Source of the DNA: Verrucomicrobiota bacterium
Lineage (GTDB): Bacteria > Verrucomicrobiota > Verrucomicrobiia > Opitutales > Opitutaceae
Reading direction: 5' to 3'
NCBI GenBank assembly: GCA_018239845.1
Contig: JAFEGO010000112.1
Location: forward strand, 1-50,865
DNA: 50,865 bases
The notes under the pieces were generated by a model. That model was not told the DNA's origin. It did not search any database and saw only the letters and a program-made list of their open reading frames with translations. Position 1 is the first letter of the stretch, and the number at the start of each line of letters is the position of its first letter. The translations under genes were made by a program, and so were the position numbers. Positions 14,931 to 24,800 of this stretch are shown piece after piece.

Positions 14931-17249
14931 TCAGACGCCCATGCCTTCGGGCCAGGGCTGGCCGACGGCGGGGCGCCAGAGGATGTCCTTGTCGATGCGC
15001 GGCTTTTTGTGGCGGTACTTTTCCATCAGGCGGATCTTGGCGCGCACGTGCTCGCCGAGGTTCTTGCCGTAGATGAAGGTGTTTTCGCCGGTGTCCGACA
15101 CGACCATGAACTCCGTGGGCGAGTTCTCGAAGTGATCGAGGAAGCCGCGGGCGTTCTCGAGTTCGAGATCGATCGAGGCCTGCAGGAACTTCTCGTACTT
15201 CTTCTTTTGCGCGGCGGTGTTGCTCTCGAGGTAGCCGTACACGCCGGAGCACCACGCGGCGACGCTGCGGAGCGTCGTGGCCCAGTGGCGGTAGCCGCGG
15301 AGGCGGTCGCGCAGGTCGATGAGGACCGCGGTGGCCTGCGCGTCGCCCTCGGCCTTGGCGAGCGCGGCGGCGACGAACTTCTCCGCCTTGACGATGCGCG
15401 GGAGCAGCTCGCCGTCGAAGCGCGGGACCATCTTGTCGGCCGACTCGCGCGGGATGAGGTTGAAGAGCACGTCCTTGCCGAGATCGTTCACGCCGGGGTT
15501 GTTGTGCTGGAAGCAGCCGTGGCGCTCATAATAGAAGCGCTCCGCAGCCGGGATGGCCTCGATGTCGGGCACGAGCGGGCGGTCCCACGTGCGCTGCCAG
15601 CAGAAGCCGAAGCCGCAGAAGAGCGGCACGATGGGCTGCCACGTGACAGCTTCCTCGAAGAGTTCCCACGCCTTCGCCACGGCGGGACCGTGGGTCGCAC
15701 CGGCGAAGCGCACGGCCTCGTCAAGCAGCACGTCGTCGATCGAGCGCTCGGGCGTGAACTGCGCGGCGCGGATCGCGGCGGGATTGGGCCAGTAGGGCGA
15801 GGCGGAGGTGTTGGCGAGGCCGCCCATGGCGCTGACCATGGTGGCGCCGATGTCCTTCAGCTGCGTGAGGCGCGCGTGCACCATGCGCGGCCAGGGCATG
15901 CCGATGAGGGGCTCCTGGTTCCAGACCGGGCCGGGCGAGTAGGTGAGGATGGGCTCGACGCCCTGGGCGCGCTCCTTGGCGAGCTCGGGCTTTTCGCGCT
16001 CGTCCATCTGGCAGTGGAACATGCCGCCGGCGACGTGCGACTGGTCGGCGTAGTGCGGATGTGCATACGGCAGCGCGTAGCCGCGGGCGAGCATCGACGG
16101 GCCTTCCCAATGGACGCCGCGGCCGAGCTCGGCCTTGAGGTGGTCGTGCTCGACCTTGAAGGGCTCGATGCGGAGGCTGAGCTTGAAGTCGGGGTTGGTC
16201 TCCGCCGCGGCCTCGCGGAGGTTGCGGAGGAACTTGCCGATGCTCTTGCCGGCGGCCTCGGCGATCTTGTCGTGACTGCGCCACTCGCGGATCATGAAGG
16301 GACCGCCATTGCGGCCGATGTAGAGCGAGGCGGTGTGCTCGAAGCCGCCGCCGCTGTCGTTGGTCCAGATCGACATGGCGTCGAGGTCCGGCACGGCTTT
16401 CATCAGCGCCTGAGTGGCGAGGCGGTAGTGCTGCTGCGTGACGGGGTGGTCCTGCGCCATGGTGTAGCGCGGCAGGCGGGAGCGGAAGGGATGGTCGATG
16501 CGCGCGCCGCGGAGGGTGGGGTAGCGCTGGAAGAAACGCTCGGGCAGCGAGCGCGGCTCGTAGAGACACACGCTGGGCTTGAGACCGAACTTGCGGCCGA
16601 GGGCGGCGAGGCTCTGCAGGCGCGCGAGGTTGGCGTCGAGGTACTGCGCGGGCCAGATGCCGCGGGTGAGCGGCGTGTCGATGAAGTGGTTGAAGCCGGG
16701 GCAGTAGGTGTAGAACTGGGAGTAGTATTCGCCGGGCACGGAGTCCTCGTAGGGGAAGTGCGTGTGCAGGCTGTTGACCTCGAGGTGGGTGAAGCCCGCC
16801 TGCGCAAGCGTCTCGGCGTACTGCTCGGGTGAGAACTTGCGGTTGGAGCGCCAGTACTGGGCGAAGGAGCCGTCCCAGATCGGGCGGTTCATCGCGAAGC
16901 TGCGCTGAAGCAAGATACCTTTCGCGAGTTTTTCCCGCGAGGCACCGGTGAGGCCGTGGGCGAGCAGGCGCACGGCGGCGAAGAGTCCGGAGCCCTCGTC
17001 GGCGACGATCTCGCCGGAGCCATTTTCATCGATGCGGAGCCACATCCAACCGGTGGCGCCCTTCGCGGCCTTGACGGCGGCGGGAGCCCAGCCGCGCGAG
17101 GCGAGGGCGACGTTCACGCCCGGGCCGGCTTTGGCGGCGGCGCCGGCGGTGGCGCCGGTGAATTGGGCGAGCTCATCGGCGGCGGTTTTTTCCACCGGGA
17201 CGAACTTGGCAGGGTACGTGATGCGGCTCACGGCGAGGTTTTGGCTCAT
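14931..17249 (-). CDS. Tandem paralogue B: putative carbohydrate-active protein
   Basis: A 772-residue protein. The start at 17249 (MSQNLAVSRITYPAKF) is chosen because it aligns with the start of paralogue A; a longer reading to 17297 adds 16 residues. It shares with A the order N-terminal alpha/beta domain (VPVEKTAADELAQFTG), barrel motifs (FTHLEVNSLHTHFPYED; MSIWTNDSGGGFEHT; KLSLRIEPFKVEHDH), the invariant RHGCFQHNNPG near residue 575 and the ending KYRHKKPRIDKDILWRP. No signal peptide is seen. Divergent from the dehydrogenase operon by 166 bp, so both may share control and substrate. Substrate unknown. Confidence 0.7.
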   Translation of the reverse strand: MSQNLAVSRITYPAKFVPVEKTAADELAQFTGATAGAAAKAGPGVNVALASRGWAPAAVKAAKGATGWMWLRIDENGSGEIVADEGSGLFAAVRLLAHGLTGASREKLAKGILLQRSFAMNRPIWDGSFAQYWRSNRKFSPEQYAETLAQAGFTHLEVNSLHTHFPYEDSVPGEYYSQFYTYCPGFNHFIDTPLTRGIWPAQYLDANLARLQSLAALGRKFGLKPSVCLYEPRSLPERFFQRYPTLRGARIDHPFRSRLPRYTMAQDHPVTQQHYRLATQALMKAVPDLDAMSIWTNDSGGGFEHTASLYIGRNGGPFMIREWRSHDKIAEAAGKSIGKFLRNLREAAAETNPDFKLSLRIEPFKVEHDHLKAELGRGVHWEGPSMLARGYALPYAHPHYADQSHVAGGMFHCQMDEREKPELAKERAQGVEPILTYSPGPVWNQEPLIGMPWPRMVHARLTQLKDIGATMVSAMGGLANTSASPYWPNPAAIRAAQFTPERSIDDVLLDEAVRFAGATHGPAVAKAWELFEEAVTWQPIVPLFCGFGFCWQRTWDRPLVPDIEAIPAAERFYYERHGCFQHNNPGVNDLGKDVLFNLIPRESADKMVPRFDGELLPRIVKAEKFVAAALAKAEGDAQATAVLIDLRDRLRGYRHWATTLRSVAAWCSGVYGYLESNTAAQKKKYEKFLQASIDLELENARGFLDHFENSPTEFMVVSDTGENTFIYGKNLGEHVRAKIRLMEKYRHKKPRIDKDILWRPAVGQPWPEGMGV

Positions 17250-17415
17250 GATTAATAGCGAATGGCGAAACAGATTTTCAACGATGAGTGCAAGCACGGC
17301 GCATGTCGGTCCACAGAGGAAGAACGATGGGCGGTTAAGACAGGATTTCGCGCCGAATTTTCATGATCCTTGGGCCTTGCCTCGGCGCGCGGGCGGGTTC
17401 ACGGAATTGGCCGAC
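17250..17415. promoter_or_regulatory. Divergent promoter region
   Basis: 166 bp between the start of paralogue B (minus) and the Zn-dehydrogenase (plus). It must hold promoters for both units. I see no strong palindrome or sigma-70 hexamer pair. Confidence 0.4.
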
Positions 17416-18432
17416 ATGCGCGTTTTGCTTTACCCTGAATTTGACCGCCTGGAAATCGCCGACGTGGCCCTCACGCCGCTGGCCCCCGACGAAGTGCGGA
17501 TAAAGGTCGCCGCCTGCGGCATCTGCGGCAGCGAGCTCGAGTCGATGAAGACGCGCAGCCCGCGCCGCCCCCCGCCGCTGGTGATGGGCCATGAATTCTG
17601 CGGCACGGTCGCCGAGGTCGGCTCGGCGGTCCGCGACCAGCCGATCGGCCGCCGCGTGGTGAGCAATTCCCTCGTACCCTGCGGCCACTGCGTGCGCTGC
17701 GACCGCGGCGACACCCATCTCTGCGCCAAGCGCCAGATCTTCGGCATGCACCGCCCCGGTGCGTTTGCGGAGTACGTCAACGTCCCCGCGCGCTGCCTCA
17801 TCCCGTGGCCGGAAAATCTCCCCGCCGAGGCCGCTGCACTCGCCGAGCCGATGGCCAACGGCATCCACGTCGTCCGCGTGAGCAAGCATCTCCCCGCCGC
17901 CACGGCGCTCGTGATTGGCGCGGGCCCGATCGGCCTTTTCTGTCAGCAGGCGCTGCAGGTGCTGCGCGGCTCCAAGGTTTACGTCGCCGACCTCAGCCCC
18001 GAGCGGCTCGCGGTCGCGAAGAAGCTCGGCGCGACGCGCGTCATCAATCCCCGCGAGGAGGACGTGGTGAAAGTCATGCTGGCCGAGACCGGTGGCGAAG
18101 GTGTGGACCTCACGGTTGACGCCGTGGGCGGCACCATCACCAAGAAGAACTCGCTCGACGCCCTGCGTCCCGGCGGCGCCTCGGTGTGGATCGGCCTGCA
18201 CGAGAACACCGTCTCGCTCGACACCTACGGCATCACGCTGCCCGAGAAGCAGGTGCTCGGCACCTACGCGGCGACGATCCAGGAGCTCCAGCAGGCGCTC
18301 GACCTCATGGCCTCCGGCAAGGTGGACGCGCTCTCCTGGGTGCAGCGTTTCTCGCTCGAGGACGGCGTCACCGCCTTCCAGCGCATGCTCGCCGCCAAGG
18401 GCGCCGATATCAAGGCCGTCATCTGCCCGTAA
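17416..18432 (+). CDS. Zinc-dependent alcohol/polyol dehydrogenase
   Basis: A 338-residue medium-chain dehydrogenase starting MRVLLYPEFD at 17416; longer readings overlap the divergent gene. Catalytic zinc ligands are C37 (GICGSE), H59-E60 (MGHEF) and probably E144; structural zinc ligands are C89, C92, C95 and C103 (PCGHCVRCDRGDTHLC). The NAD-binding motif is VIGAGPIGLFC. It resembles threonine/sorbitol dehydrogenases that oxidise a secondary alcohol of a polyol or sugar acid. First gene of a four-gene unit, 20 bp before the SDR. Confidence 0.93.
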   Translation: MRVLLYPEFDRLEIADVALTPLAPDEVRIKVAACGICGSELESMKTRSPRRPPPLVMGHEFCGTVAEVGSAVRDQPIGRRVVSNSLVPCGHCVRCDRGDTHLCAKRQIFGMHRPGAFAEYVNVPARCLIPWPENLPAEAAALAEPMANGIHVVRVSKHLPAATALVIGAGPIGLFCQQALQVLRGSKVYVADLSPERLAVAKKLGATRVINPREEDVVKVMLAETGGEGVDLTVDAVGGTITKKNSLDALRPGGASVWIGLHENTVSLDTYGITLPEKQVLGTYAATIQELQQALDLMASGKVDALSWVQRFSLEDGVTAFQRMLAAKGADIKAVICP

Positions 18433-18452
18433 GTTTTCAAACCCCGCCCGTC

Positions 18453-19280
18453 ATGGTCAAAACCCCCACTCGCACCCCCGTCGCCGGACGTTTTAAGGGC
18501 AAGGTCGCCCTCGTCACCGGCGGCACCAACGGCATCGGCTACGCCATCGCGCTCGAGCTTCTGCGCGAAGGCGCCAACGTCGCAGTCAGCGGTCTGCCGC
18601 ACGACGCCGAGGGAGGCCGCGCGGCCTTCGCCAAGGAAGGTTACTCGCCGCTGATCATCGCGGGCGACATGGCTGAGGAAGCATTCTGCAAGAAGCTCAT
18701 CGACGACACCGTCGCGAAGTACGGCCGGCTCGATTACCTGGTGAACAACGCGTTTTCGTTCATCGCCAAGGGGCTCGATGCGACGCGCGCGGATTTTCAC
18801 TACTCGTTTAATGTGGGGCCGTTTGGCTTCGCGCTGATGATCCAGCTCGCCGCGCCGGCGATGCGCAAGAACGGCGGCGGTGCCATCGTGAACGTCTCGA
18901 GCATTTCCTCGTGGGTCGCGCAGCCGAATCGCTGGACCTACAACACCGCGAAGGGCGCCGTCACACAGCTCACGCGCTGCGCCGCGCTCGACCTCGCGCC
19001 GGACAACATCCGCGTCAACAGCATCAGCCCCGGCTGGATCTGGACGCGCGAAGTGGACAAGGCCGCTGGCGGCGACCGCGAGAAGTTCGACCCGATCTGG
19101 GGCCAGTACCACATGCTCGCCCGCATGGGTCACCCCATTGAGATGGCCGGCCCCGCGCTCTTCCTGCTGAGCGATGACGCCTCGTTCGTCACCGGCACCG
19201 ACCTGCCGGTGGACGGCGGCTACAACGGCATCGGGCCCGAGGGCCTCGGCCAGACCAGCAAGATCGCTGGCTCGCGCTAA
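18453..19280 (+). CDS. Short-chain dehydrogenase/reductase
   Basis: A 275-residue classical SDR. Cofactor motif TGGTNGIG, structural NNA (LVNNAFS), catalytic Ser in NVSSISS and YNTAK (Tyr-x-x-x-Lys), and the C-terminal PVDGGYNG are all present. ATG at 18453 is 20 bp after the previous stop. In sugar-oxidation operons such an SDR is either the aldose dehydrogenase or the 2-keto-3-deoxy-sugar-acid dehydrogenase; the sequence alone does not decide. Confidence 0.93.
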   Translation: MVKTPTRTPVAGRFKGKVALVTGGTNGIGYAIALELLREGANVAVSGLPHDAEGGRAAFAKEGYSPLIIAGDMAEEAFCKKLIDDTVAKYGRLDYLVNNAFSFIAKGLDATRADFHYSFNVGPFGFALMIQLAAPAMRKNGGGAIVNVSSISSWVAQPNRWTYNTAKGAVTQLTRCAALDLAPDNIRVNSISPGWIWTREVDKAAGGDREKFDPIWGQYHMLARMGHPIEMAGPALFLLSDDASFVTGTDLPVDGGYNGIGPEGLGQTSKIAGSR

Positions 19281-19334
19281 GCGGCCGCGTCAGAGCCGCA
19301 CCTCACGTATCCTTTCATCCCTACCTTTCTTTTC

Positions 19335-20294
19335 ATGACTAAATTCCGCGTCGTCGTCACCGATCATGGTTTCCCCAATCTCCGCCACGAGGAAGAGATT
19401 CTCACCGCGATGGGGGCCGAGTTGGTGGTGAGCCAGTGCAAAACGCCCGCGGAGGTCATCGCCGCCGCGAAGGACGCGCATGCGCTCCTCGTCCAGTGGG
19501 CGCCCGTCAACGCCGAGGTCATCGCCGCTCTCGCCAACTGCAAGGTGATCGTCCGCTACGGCATCGGCTACGACAATGTCGATATCGCTGCCGCGAAGGC
19601 CCGCGGCATCGCGGTGTGCAACGTCCCCGACTACGGCGTCCACGAGGTCGCCGAGCACGCGGTGTCGCTCGCGGTCGCGCTCACGCGCCAGCTCCCGCAG
19701 ATCGACGCGCGCCTGCGCGGCGGCAAGTGGAAGATCACGCCCGACCGCCCGATGCCCTCGCTGCGCGAGATGACGTTCGCGACCGCGGGCTTCGGCCGCA
19801 TCGCGCGCTCCGCGCACCACATGATCCGCGGCTTTGGGTCGAAGCGCATCGCGTACGACCCGTTTGTGCCGGCCGACATCATGGCGATGGAAGGCGTGGA
19901 GAAAGTGGAGCGCGACGACCTGTTCACGCGCGCCGACATCCTCTCGTTGCACCTCCCGCTGACCGCAGAGACCAAGCATTTCGTCAGCGCCTCGCGCCTC
20001 ACCGAGATGAAGAAGACCGCGATCATCGTGAACACCGCGCGCGGTCCGCTCGTGGACACCGTGGCGCTGGCCGCCGCGCTCACCGCCGGCGCCATCGGCG
20101 GCGCGGGCCTCGATGTGTTTGAGCAGGAGCCGCTGCCGGCGGACCACCCGCTGATCAAGGCGCCGTGCTCGATCATCACCTCGCACGTCGCGTGGTACAG
20201 CGAGAGCAGCATCCCGCGCCTGCAGCACCTCGCCGGCGAGGAAGTCGCCCGCGGCCTCCGCGGCGAACCGCTGAAAAACCAGGTGAACAAGTGA
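19335..20294 (+). CDS. D-isomer 2-hydroxyacid dehydrogenase (SerA/CtBP-like)
   Basis: A 319-residue NAD-dependent dehydrogenase. The catalytic Arg (VNTARGPLVD), Glu (EQEPLPADHPL) and His (TSHVAWYS) are present. The dinucleotide motif reads AGFGRIAR, so the third Gly of GxGxxG is Ala, and the strand before it is polar; cofactor binding may be altered. It starts at ATG 19335, 54 bp after the SDR. CtBP-like proteins of this type are common in sugar-acid operons and may reduce a 2-keto acid intermediate. Confidence 0.9.
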   Translation: MTKFRVVVTDHGFPNLRHEEEILTAMGAELVVSQCKTPAEVIAAAKDAHALLVQWAPVNAEVIAALANCKVIVRYGIGYDNVDIAAAKARGIAVCNVPDYGVHEVAEHAVSLAVALTRQLPQIDARLRGGKWKITPDRPMPSLREMTFATAGFGRIARSAHHMIRGFGSKRIAYDPFVPADIMAMEGVEKVERDDLFTRADILSLHLPLTAETKHFVSASRLTEMKKTAIIVNTARGPLVDTVALAAALTAGAIGGAGLDVFEQEPLPADHPLIKAPCSIITSHVAWYSESSIPRLQHLAGEEVARGLRGEPLKNQVNK

Positions 20295-20301
20295 TTTGTT
20301 A

Positions 20302-20377
20302 AACCACGGATGAACACGGATGGACACGGATAAAACCAATGCTTGGTATCCGTGTGAATCCGTGTTCATCCGTGGTT
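20302..20377. repeat. Long inverted repeat between operon genes (ACCACGGATGAACACGG type)
   Basis: Two 30-base arms (20302-20331 and 20348-20377) match as inverted copies at 28 of 30 positions around a 16-base loop. Within each arm the word CACGGAT is repeated. It fills most of the 104 bp between two co-directional genes and may modulate read-through or RNA processing. Confidence 0.9.
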
Positions 20378-20398
20378 AAAATTTAGCCCCACCCCATC

Positions 20399-21250
20399 AT
20401 GCCGAACTTCCCCATCGTCGATACGCACCTCCACATCTGGGACCTCAAGCGGCTGCGCTACCCGTGGCTGCCCAACGTGCCCAAGCTCAACCGCGATTAC
20501 CTCATCGAGGAGTATCGCCAGGCGTGCGGTCCGGTGCAGGTGGCCAAGATGGTTTTCCTCCAGTGCGAGGCGGATTTCGCGCTCTTTCAGGAAGAGGCCG
20601 ACTGGGTGACTGAGGTGGCCAAGATCGACCCGCGTATCCGCGGCATCGTGCCGTGGGCGCCGTTGGAGAAGGGCGACGCCGCCGAGGCCGACCTCGCGCG
20701 CCTCGCGTCGAATCCGCTGATCAAGGGCATCCGCCGCATCATCCAGTTCGAGGCCGACCAGGAGTTCTGCCTGAAGCCCGGCTTCGTGCGCGGCGTGCAG
20801 CTCCTGCCGCGCCACGGCCTGAGCTTCGACCTCTGCATCAGCCACACGCAGCTCGCGAACACGCTGAAGCTCGTGAAGCAGTGCCCGAATGTGAAGTTCA
20901 TCATGGATCACATCGCCAAGCCCGACATCAAGGGCGGCAAGCTCGACCCGTGGCGCGCCGAGATGCGCGAACTCGCGAAGTTTCCCAACGTGTGGTGCAA
21001 ACTCTCTGGCCTCGCCAGCGAGGCGGACGCGGAAAAGTGGACCGCAGCCGACCTGCAGCCCTACATCGACCACGTGATCGACTGCTTCGGCTTCGACCGC
21101 ACGATCTTCGGCGGCGACTGGCCGGTGGCGACCCTCGCGACCGACTACCCCCGCTGGGTGAACACGGTGGACAACGCCCTCAAGGGCGCGTCGCCCGACG
21201 AATTCCACAAGCTCTACGTCCGCAACGCCGAGGCATTTTACCGGGTGTGA
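20399..21250 (+). CDS. Amidohydrolase family 2 sugar-lactonase-like protein
   Basis: A 283-residue TIM-barrel hydrolase of the COG3618 type (L-fucono-/L-rhamnono-lactonase, 2-pyrone-4,6-dicarboxylate lactonase relatives). The N-terminal metal motif VDTHLHIWD (D8, H10, H12), FIMDHIAKP, and FGGDWPVA (barrel-strand 8 Asp) are in place. It would open a sugar lactone after aldose oxidation. Last gene of the 17.4-21.3 kb unit, separated from the dehydrogenase by a long inverted repeat. Confidence 0.92.
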   Translation: MPNFPIVDTHLHIWDLKRLRYPWLPNVPKLNRDYLIEEYRQACGPVQVAKMVFLQCEADFALFQEEADWVTEVAKIDPRIRGIVPWAPLEKGDAAEADLARLASNPLIKGIRRIIQFEADQEFCLKPGFVRGVQLLPRHGLSFDLCISHTQLANTLKLVKQCPNVKFIMDHIAKPDIKGGKLDPWRAEMRELAKFPNVWCKLSGLASEADAEKWTAADLQPYIDHVIDCFGFDRTIFGGDWPVATLATDYPRWVNTVDNALKGASPDEFHKLYVRNAEAFYRV

Positions 21251-21288
21251 GCGAGCCGATAAACCAATAGAGCGGTGGCCGCGAACCG

Positions 21289-21675
21289 ATGACGCCCGCC
21301 GGCTCACGTCCTTTTCGTCCGCGAGCGCTCAGCGCGAAGGAGCGCTCTTTCACCCGTCATTTGATCGAGTGCGTCAGGGTCAGCGAAGAAGAACGGCGGA
21401 AATATCTGGGCGAACTTGAAGCGGCGACTGTTTCGGGAAAGTGTGACTGTGGCTGTGCCAGCATCGATTTCACCATCGCCGGCGTACCTTCGGACCCTGC
21501 TATCCCGCTCGAGCCCTTCGGAGAGTTCATCTCGAAGGACAAGCGCTTTGGGGTCTTTGTCTTTGCGAAGGAGGGCAGGCTTGCCGGCGTGGAGATATAC
21601 CCGCTGGCGGATATGGACTTACCGGCGGAGTTCCCGAATCCGGATGAGTTTGTCAGCGTGGAAGAAGGCGGTTGA
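21289..21675 (+). CDS. Hypothetical protein with CDCGC motif
   Basis: A 128-residue protein. Residues about 50-60 contain GKCDCGCASIDF, three Cys spaced one apart, followed by short beta strands (FGVFVFAKEGRLAGVEIYPLADM). I do not recognise a named family. The Cys cluster could bind a metal or be structural. ATG at 21289 begins MTPAGSRPFR; the next possible starts are much later. Not clearly part of the preceding operon. Confidence 0.6.
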   Translation: MTPAGSRPFRPRALSAKERSFTRHLIECVRVSEEERRKYLGELEAATVSGKCDCGCASIDFTIAGVPSDPAIPLEPFGEFISKDKRFGVFVFAKEGRLAGVEIYPLADMDLPAEFPNPDEFVSVEEGG

Positions 21676-21823
21676 GGCCGATTTCAAGTATTCCACAAGC
21701 AGGCGCGAATTAACGGCCCTTGGCTGCTGGCCGATGCGCGCTTACCGGTCCGGCAGTCAGCCTATCCAAGCCGCGACGGAAGGGAAACGCCCGGCGCTGC
21801 TATAGCGTGGATTTTGAGCCGAG

Positions 21824-24800
21824 CTACTTGCGCTCCCACGTGACGGTCGCCGGGATTGTGATACGGTCGCCGAAGCCGAGGGCGATGAACCAGACGTCGT
21901 CACCCGGGGTGATCGGAAACTGCGCGGGGGGCGGGGTGGCGAGGGTGACCGTGCCGTCCTTCACCGTCTTCACGGTGCCGAGCGGCAGGAAGCGGCGGTC
22001 GGTCAACATCGTGCCGGGGTAGAGCGCGGCGAGGTAGAGCGGGGTCTTGGTGGTCAGCTCGCTGCCGCTCGCGGTGGCGACGCGGGCCAGACCGACGCGG
22101 AGGTCGTCGCGGGTCTCGAGGACGAGCTCGCCGTTTTCGAGGCGGGCGGAGCGGATGGTGAAGGCGTCCTGGTGCAGCGCGTTTTCCACGCGCAGGGTGC
22201 GGCCGATGAGCGTCGCGGGGTCAGGGGCGGGTGTGGTGGGGTCCAGGCGGATGCCGAGCATGGCCTTTTGGGCGTTCACGCTGCTGACCTCGCCGGTGAC
22301 GGCGGCGGCGGTGAGGTTGAGCTGGCCCATACGGAGATAGGTGCCCGCTGTGAAGAAGGCGCGCACGGGCTGGTTGGCGTCGTCGAGTGTGACGACGGCG
22401 ACCTCGGCGTCGGTCTCGATGGGCTCGGCACCGGGCAGCGCGACGCGTGTGATGCCCTCGGTGCGGTGGAGGATGAGGTCGCGGGTGCCGCCGCGGGCGT
22501 CGGTGGCGCGCGACACGAGGACGGCGCGGGTGCCGGCGAGCCCGGCGACGGGCAGCGAGGTGGCGGAGTTGACGAAGGGCTGGCCGGAGTACGGCTCAAG
22601 GACGGAGATGAAAGTGCTCTCCAGCGGCTGGTCGGCAGGGCCGGTGCGGCGGGCGATGAGGTACTTGATCAACTCGGGGTGCTTGACGGGCGAGACGTGC
22701 GCGTCGGCGAGCAGGAGCTGCTGGCCGGGCTGCGGGAGGATGCGGATGCGCAGGCGCGCCGAGGGGTCTTTCTCGTGGGCATAGTTGGCCACGAAGAGCG
22801 ACTCGCCTCGCTTGATCGTCTGGACGTTGAAGAGGTGCTGGAAGCCGGAGCCTTCGTAGTAGCGGAAGCTGCCCTTGAAGTCCTTCGCGCCGCGCACGGG
22901 GTCGTCGTAGACCTCGCCGAGGGCGACCTTCTCGCCGGCGAGCGTGCCCTTGGCGGGGCGGTTGAGCGTGACGCCGGGCGGCAGGCTGAAGTCACCCGGC
23001 GGGCCGTGCAGGCTGTAGTCGTGCTGGTGGCCGCCGGCGACGTCGAAGAAGTCCACGACATAACCCTGCTCCGGCTGGCCCGCAGCGGGCGGCAGGTCGA
23101 CCATCACCATCGTGCGGCGATACGTCGTGGTCTGCGGATACGAGCCGGGCGCGTCGACGGAGATGGCGCGGATCGCGGGGCCGTCGGAGAAGAAGCGGAG
23201 CGTGCCGGTGGGATTGGCTTCCTGGCGGCGCGCATCGACCGTGACGGTGTTGTGCGAGATGGTGGCCTTGGACCACGTGAAGATGCCGGCGTTGAAATCG
23301 TTCATCGCATCGGGGTAGCCGAGCGAGGGCGTCATGGCCTGGCCGTGGGCGAAGAGGTCGAAGGCCAGGCGGTCGTGGTGGTAGTGGTTGACATGCTCGC
23401 CGTAGTAGAGGCCGAGCGCGCGGGTGTCGGCGGGGTTGTTGAGGATGGCGTAGCCGTAGCCGCTGAGCAGGCGCGAAGCCTGCGGTGGCAGCACGCGGCC
23501 GGGCGGCGCGGGGTGTGCGGGCGGGGCGAGCGGCGGCGAGAAGAGGGAGTCGTAGCTCTTGAAACCGGCTTCACCGTCAGCCCCGAGGCCGGCGAGAAAC
23601 ACGGCGTGGCGCGGCTCCTCGTAGAGCCGGAAGGCCTGCTGATAAACGAGGGGATTGGCCCCGATGATGGGGGCGAAGACGTTGGTGCTGTCGCCGACGG
23701 CGGGGGAGTGGGTGCCCGTGACGACGAAGTCGAGCGACTGGTCGAAGAGCCGCCGCATGCGCGGGAGCGTGGTGAGATCGTAGCCGAGCTTTTGGAGGAG
23801 GCCGGCGGAGTTGGCGAAGGTGCGGGTCCACGCGAAATTGTAGTCCGGCGACTCGTGCGGCGCGCCGTCGCGGAAGACGAGGTCGTTGAGCGCGTACTCC
23901 ATGCCGACACGGAGGAAATGCCCGTCGGCGCGGTGCACGACCTCGTTGAGGTAGCGGGTGTTGTCGCCGTGCTGGCGGACGACGGCGAGGGTGAGCAGGG
24001 CGTGCTGGTGCGTGCCGTAGTTGCCGCGGATTTTGTCGTCGAAATAGGCGTCGATCGCCTCCTCGAGGTAGTTGGCTTCGATGAAGGCGCGGAGCTGCTC
24101 GCCGGTCTGGCCGTAGAGTTTCTGGAGCGCGAGGTCGCCGTCGATGGTCGGCCAGATGTCGTCGTAGGCCTCGGCGAACTGGGCCGCGCCGAAGTCGGCC
24201 TCCCAGATGGCGCCGAGGATCTTGCCGGTGTAGCGCGTGCCCTCGCCGGCCATGCGGATGCCGAAGTCGGATTGCCGCTCGAAATCCATGTTGGGGTAAA
24301 CCTCGGCGATGCGGCGGAGGAGGACGGCGGCCTTGTGCGCGTAGCGGGCGTCGCCGGTGAGGAGATAGGCGTGGCCCAGGGCGGTGAAGCCCGGGATGAT
24401 CGAGCGGTTGGGCGGATCGATGCGCTGCCACTGGAGGAGGTTGGCGTGGGCGACGAACCAGTAGCGCTGGCCGTTGGGTCCGACCCAGCCCCAGCCGTCG
24501 TCCACGTACTTACCCTTGAGGGTGCTGCGGTCCTTGAAGCCGCTGCGGTAGTAGGCCCCGTAATCGTTATCTGGATATGACTCGCCGCCGATGGGGCAGG
24601 TGACCTTGAAGGGGTGCTTCGGGTCGATGATCCACGGGTAGGAGCCGCCGACCTCATAGATTTTTTTGCCGTGGATGGGGCAGCCCGCCTCGCAGAGGAT
24701 GAGGGAGCGCGGCACCTCGGCGGACGTCACGAGGTCGCGGAGCGCGGTGTCGTCCCACGCGGCCCAGTAGTCGGCGATGGTCAGCACGTCGCGCTCGACG

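Noticed and set aside
22172..24580. 802-codon plus-strand frame opposite the heparinase-like gene
   Set aside because: Compositional shadow; the minus strand holds the heparinase motifs and a signal peptide.
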